Positions 61,135 to 64,000 of a DNA stretch of 64,000 bases are shown here, in pieces (positions within the stretch are counted from its first letter, which is position 1; each line of letters begins with the position of its first letter). This DNA is from Rhizobium tumorigenes (GTDB lineage: Bacteria; Pseudomonadota; Alphaproteobacteria; Rhizobiales; Rhizobiaceae), in assembly GCF_003240565.2 (NCBI RefSeq), contig NZ_CP117255.1:2108001-2172000 (forward strand), given 5' to 3'. The notes beneath the pieces were generated by a model. It had not been told where the DNA came from, did no database searches, and worked only from the letters and a program-made list of their open reading frames with translations. Both the position numbers and the translations under genes were made by a program.

Positions 61135-61878
61135 ATGAAGAAACGTTTCGAAAACAAAGTCGTGGTGATAACGGGAGGTAGCGACGGCATCGGCCTCGCA
61201 ACGGCAAAACTTTTCGCCATCGAAGGTGCGCATGTTTACATTACAGGGCGCCGGCAAGAACTACTGGCCGAGGCCGTGAAAGAGATCGGCCACAGGGCGG
61301 TCGGCGTGCAAGGTGACGTCACCAAGTCTGCCGACGTCGTTCGGCTTTACGAACAGATCCAAAGCGACCACCAAAGGGTCGATGTCGTCTTCGCCAATGC
61401 GGGAATTTACGAGGTCGTTCCGCTCGATGCGATCGACGAAACGCATTTCGACTCGATCTTCAACGTCAATGTGAAAGGTATGGTGTTCACAGTGCAGAAA
61501 GCACTGCCGCTGATGACTGCAGGAAGTGCCGTCGTCCTCAACGGCTCAATTGCTGGCAGTAAAGGCCTGCCAAACCAGTCTCTTTATAACGCCAGCAAGG
61601 CAGCGGTGCGCTCGTTCGCCCGAAGCTGGACAAATGAGCTTAAGGAGCGAGGCATCCGCGTCAACGTCGTCTCGCCTGGCGGAACAGAAACACGGCTGAT
61701 ACGCAGCTACCTTGATACACAGCCAGAAGTAGAAGAAGCGCTCAATAGAAGCGTGCCCCTTGGGAGATTGGGAGAACCGGACGAGGTGGCACGCGCAGTC
61801 CTCTTCCTGGCATCAAGCGAGAGTAGCTTTGTCGCTGGACATGAACTCTTTGTCGATGGCGGTGTCGCCGCGGTTTAG
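61135..61878 (+). CDS. SDR family oxidoreductase
   Basis: This 247-residue classical short-chain dehydrogenase has VVVITGGSDGIGLATAKLF (cofactor loop), FANAGIYEVV, a catalytic Ser in VLNGSIAGSKG, the YNASK Tyr/Lys pair and a C-terminal GHELFVDGGVAAV. Arg residues in ITGRRQEL suggest NADP preference. It is divergent from a TetR repressor with a shared operator, an arrangement common for genes induced by reactive or toxic carbonyl compounds. The substrate is unknown. Confidence 0.88.
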   Translation: MKKRFENKVVVITGGSDGIGLATAKLFAIEGAHVYITGRRQELLAEAVKEIGHRAVGVQGDVTKSADVVRLYEQIQSDHQRVDVVFANAGIYEVVPLDAIDETHFDSIFNVNVKGMVFTVQKALPLMTAGSAVVLNGSIAGSKGLPNQSLYNASKAAVRSFARSWTNELKERGIRVNVVSPGGTETRLIRSYLDTQPEVEEALNRSVPLGRLGEPDEVARAVLFLASSESSFVAGHELFVDGGVAAV

Positions 61879-61913
61879 GCCTCGGGCATCGCAATGCCAT
61901 TGCAATCCGGGCC
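61878..61913. terminator. Possible bidirectional terminator
   Basis: GGCC-T-CGG (61878-61885) can pair with CCG-GGCC (61907-61913), and an inner GCAAT/ATTGC stem (61891-61895 and 61899-61903) lies in the loop. It sits between the convergent SDR and hydroxylase genes. Confidence 0.35.
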
Positions 61914-61937
61914 TCACCGTAACTACCTGTGGTTGAC

Positions 61938-62774
61938 CTAGTCCGCCTTGCGGTTCCGCAATGCCTCGGCCTGGGCGTAGAACTTCTTTTCCCATTCCTT
62001 GTGATTGTCGAGACCTTCGCGGATGAATGGGGTGAAGATCGCCAGGTTCATCAGCATCCAGTTGACGAAATTGGCCGGGAAACGGGTTGGCTTGTTGAAG
62101 TCGACGAACAGCACGACGCGGGTCTTGTCAGTATGGTTCCAGGCCTCGTGCTCGTAGGCGTCGTCGAAAATGAGGACTTTGCCTTCCTGCCAGTGGCAAA
62201 TCTGGTCCTTGACGCGGATCGCCAGTTTGTCAGCCGGTTCAGGCACGATCAGCCCCAGATGAAGGCGCAACACGCCATTATAGGGGCCGCGATGGGCCGG
62301 CAGGTGCTTGCCCGGTTCGAAGATCGAAAACATCGCCGTTTTCATGCCGGGAATTTTCTGCACGACCCGCCACGTATCCGGGCAGGCCTGGATGTTCTGC
62401 TCGGATTTCAGCCCGAAGCCGGCGAGGAAGAATGTCCTCCAGTGGCTGTCCGTCGAGATCGTCTTCACATCCGTGGAAATTTCCTGGAAGGTCGGCAATT
62501 CGCTTTGGCGCAGCAACACGCGATCGAGTTCGGCGCGGATCAGCGGCCAGTCCTTCTCGATCTCGGCGACCCAGGGAAAGATCGCATTGTCGTAGACGGG
62601 GGGATTGCCGAGCTTGGCGTATTTCAGGTTCAGCCGTTCGGCCCAGGCGACGATGCCCATGAAGAAGCGTGTCATGGCTCCCGGGCGCTCCATCGGCGCG
62701 ATTCCGGTCGTGGCGAAAGTCTGGTCGGAAGGCTTTGGCTCTACGGAAGAGGAATTGGTCAGGGTATCGGTCAT
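61938..62774 (-). CDS. Aspartyl/asparaginyl beta-hydroxylase family protein (LpxO/OlsC-like)
   Basis: This 278-residue Fe(II)/2-oxoglutarate-dependent dioxygenase starts at ATG 62774. The metal and co-substrate residues appear in LPAHRGPYNGVLRLHLGL, IFDDAYEHEAWNHTDKTRVV. A hydrophobic segment near the C-terminus (NFVNWMLMNLAIFTPFI) suggests membrane association. LpxO hydroxylates lipid A acyl chains and OlsC hydroxylates ornithine-lipid acyl chains in rhizobia, both of this family; either role is plausible. It is expressed separately from the downstream SDR (convergent). Confidence 0.82.
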   Translation of the reverse strand: MTDTLTNSSSVEPKPSDQTFATTGIAPMERPGAMTRFFMGIVAWAERLNLKYAKLGNPPVYDNAIFPWVAEIEKDWPLIRAELDRVLLRQSELPTFQEISTDVKTISTDSHWRTFFLAGFGLKSEQNIQACPDTWRVVQKIPGMKTAMFSIFEPGKHLPAHRGPYNGVLRLHLGLIVPEPADKLAIRVKDQICHWQEGKVLIFDDAYEHEAWNHTDKTRVVLFVDFNKPTRFPANFVNWMLMNLAIFTPFIREGLDNHKEWEKKFYAQAEALRNRKAD

Positions 62775-62926
62775 ATCTATCAATTTCTGCTGGAAAGACG
62801 ATCGTCGAGCGTCCGGAGTTGGGCTTATCGAGCCATTCGGTTTGGGGCTAGTATGTATGCAATCGCCTATGATGCGCAAGCATCGCCTCCCGCGATGCCG
62901 GCACACATCACCGCATTCTGATCGCC

Positions 62927-63970
62927 TTACACTTTCAATTCGCGGCGCTCGAGTTCCGTCACAAGCGCCAGATCCAGAACCTTCTGCAGATTGGCGGCAT
63001 GGCGGAAATTCGGATCCTGAGGCACACCGGTGCGCACAGCCTCTGCAAAGCGCTGGTAGTTGGTCGGCACCGCGGGGACGTCGATGACTTTCCACTCCGC
63101 CGTTTCCACATCGTCTCCGACGCAGGCGCGCAGTTCCGAACCGTCCGGACGGTGGATGACTTCTAGCCCGCCGCGCTCGCCATAGACCCGCAACTTCAGT
63201 TCGTTGAGATGCCCCGTCGCCCAGCGCGTCGCATGCACGACGCCGAGGGCGCCGTTGGCAAAATCCACCGACATCGCAAAGCTGTCATTGGCATCCAGGC
63301 GGTATTCGCCGATCTGGCCGCCCGGGGCCTTGTTGAAGGTCTTCAGCCGCGCAAACACGTGATCGATATCGGTCGCTGCGCCATAGGCGGCAAAATCGAG
63401 AATGTGGATGCCGATATCGCCCAGCACGCCGTTCGAGCCATGGCCGGTCGACAGCCGCCAGAGCCAGGTGGATTCGCTGCGCCAATCTCCCCAGGCCTTG
63501 GAAACGAGCCAGCTCTGCAGGTAGGACGCCTCGACGTGCTTGACTGTGCCGATCTCACCGGCGATCACCATCTCGCGGGCCCGCTGCAGCTGTGCGACGT
63601 TGCGATAGGTCAGGTTGACCATGTTGATGACGCCGGCCCGTTCGGCCGCCTCCGTCATCTCGAGAGCCTTTTCATAGTTCTCGGCGAGCGGCTTTTCACA
63701 AAGCACATGCTTTCCGGCCGCCAGCAGGGCGAGCGTCGTCGGGTGGTGCATGCGATCCGGCGTGACGTTCGTCGCCGCGTCGAATTTTCCCCAGGCGATC
63801 GCCTCCTCCAGCGACGTGAACCGGGTCTTGATATTGAAGCGGTCGGCAAAGGTGGCGAGTCTGGTGGCATCGCTGTCGACAGCCGCGACCACCTCCACGC
63901 CGTCAATGCGCGCGAAATGATCGAGCTGGTTCTTGCCCATGACGCCGGTGCCAACGATGATGAGACGCAT
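62927..63970 (-). CDS. Gfo/Idh/MocA family oxidoreductase
   Basis: This 347-residue NAD(P)-dependent sugar or cyclitol dehydrogenase has an N-terminal Rossmann fold (MRLIIVGTGVMGKNQLDHFA), GKHVLCEKPLAENYEKAL (EKP motif), and a C-terminal beta-sheet domain with HVEASYLQSWLVSK and GVLGDIGIHILDFA (catalytic Asp/His). The ATG at 63970 is preceded by GAGGTG; a GTG two codons earlier is possible. Its 5' context is outside the window, so it may be the end of a sugar catabolic operon. Confidence 0.9.
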   Translation of the reverse strand: MRLIIVGTGVMGKNQLDHFARIDGVEVVAAVDSDATRLATFADRFNIKTRFTSLEEAIAWGKFDAATNVTPDRMHHPTTLALLAAGKHVLCEKPLAENYEKALEMTEAAERAGVINMVNLTYRNVAQLQRAREMVIAGEIGTVKHVEASYLQSWLVSKAWGDWRSESTWLWRLSTGHGSNGVLGDIGIHILDFAAYGAATDIDHVFARLKTFNKAPGGQIGEYRLDANDSFAMSVDFANGALGVVHATRWATGHLNELKLRVYGERGGLEVIHRPDGSELRACVGDDVETAEWKVIDVPAVPTNYQRFAEAVRTGVPQDPNFRHAANLQKVLDLALVTELERRELKV

Positions 63971-64000
63971 ATTCACCTCAGCGGTAACCGGCTTCGCCAG

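Noticed and set aside
1..64000. CRISPR array, prophage, insertion sequence or rRNA operon
   Set aside because: No regularly spaced direct repeats, transposase, integrase, phage structural genes or rRNA-like stretches were seen. The only mobile-like sequence is the palindromic repeat at 27066-27210.

Overview
This window looks like chromosomal DNA of a Rhizobiaceae alphaproteobacterium (Rhizobium/Agrobacterium group). The evidence is the high-GC coding bias, tightly packed genes with ATGA overlaps and TTG/GTG starts, and several typical rhizobial loci: bdhA-xdhA-xdhB, an SbmA/BacA-type transporter, a PuuD-type urate oxidase, and the ATP-grasp/alpha-E/transglutaminase cassette. I see no rRNA, tRNA, CRISPR array, prophage or intact insertion sequence.

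Layout. 1-8.6 kb: the tail of a broken RelE-like toxin gene, an alpha-glucosidase, a divergent oligopeptide-type ABC importer (SBP-B-C-D-F) and a KDG-kinase-like sugar kinase. 8.6-20.6 kb: mostly single-gene units, namely a SnoaL-like protein, a GT4 glycosyltransferase, der with a membrane TPR protein, an NnrU-like protein, a polysaccharide deacetylase, a TetR/FAD-monooxygenase divergent pair, SbmA/BacA, a methionine aminopeptidase, an AHSA1 protein and a flavoprotein. 20.7-41.1 kb: glpK, then a nearly complete purine/ureide degradation region. Its plus-strand arm is bdhA-xdhA-xdhB, xdhC, a LysR regulator, puuD, guaD, a chemoreceptor and an FMN-dependent alpha-hydroxy-acid dehydrogenase. Its minus-strand arm is a DUF1045 protein, puuE, uraD, alc, mntA, hepT, allA, uraH and a metallophosphoesterase. 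41.2-48.9 kb: the two separated halves of an MnmC-like tRNA-modification pair, whose start codons overlap head to head, a 1251-residue hybrid histidine kinase, and an RhlE-type helicase. 49.1-56.4 kb: the ATP-grasp/alpha-E/transglutaminase cassette, a dimethylglycine-dehydrogenase-like flavoprotein, a DUF4112 protein and a second transglutaminase-like protein. 56.6-64 kb: a secreted PRC-barrel protein, a small secreted protein, a SulP transporter, msrB-msrA, a TetR/SDR pair with a clear operator, an LpxO/OlsC-like hydroxylase and a Gfo/Idh/MocA oxidoreductase.

How the genes fit together. The central region can take guanine (GuaD) to xanthine, xanthine to urate (XdhA/XdhB with the maturation factor XdhC), urate to 5-hydroxyisourate (PuuD), then through UraH and UraD to allantoin. 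PuuE, Alc and AllA then carry it to glyoxylate and urea. A LysR regulator and a chemoreceptor sit inside this region. The most unusual arrangement is a MntA-HepT toxin-antitoxin pair inserted between alc and allA. Both of its downstream junctions overlap, so the toxin gene appears translationally coupled to ureidoglycolate lyase.

All function calls rest on reading translated motifs by eye; no database search was run. Start codons were chosen from ribosome-binding sites, neighbours and family lengths.
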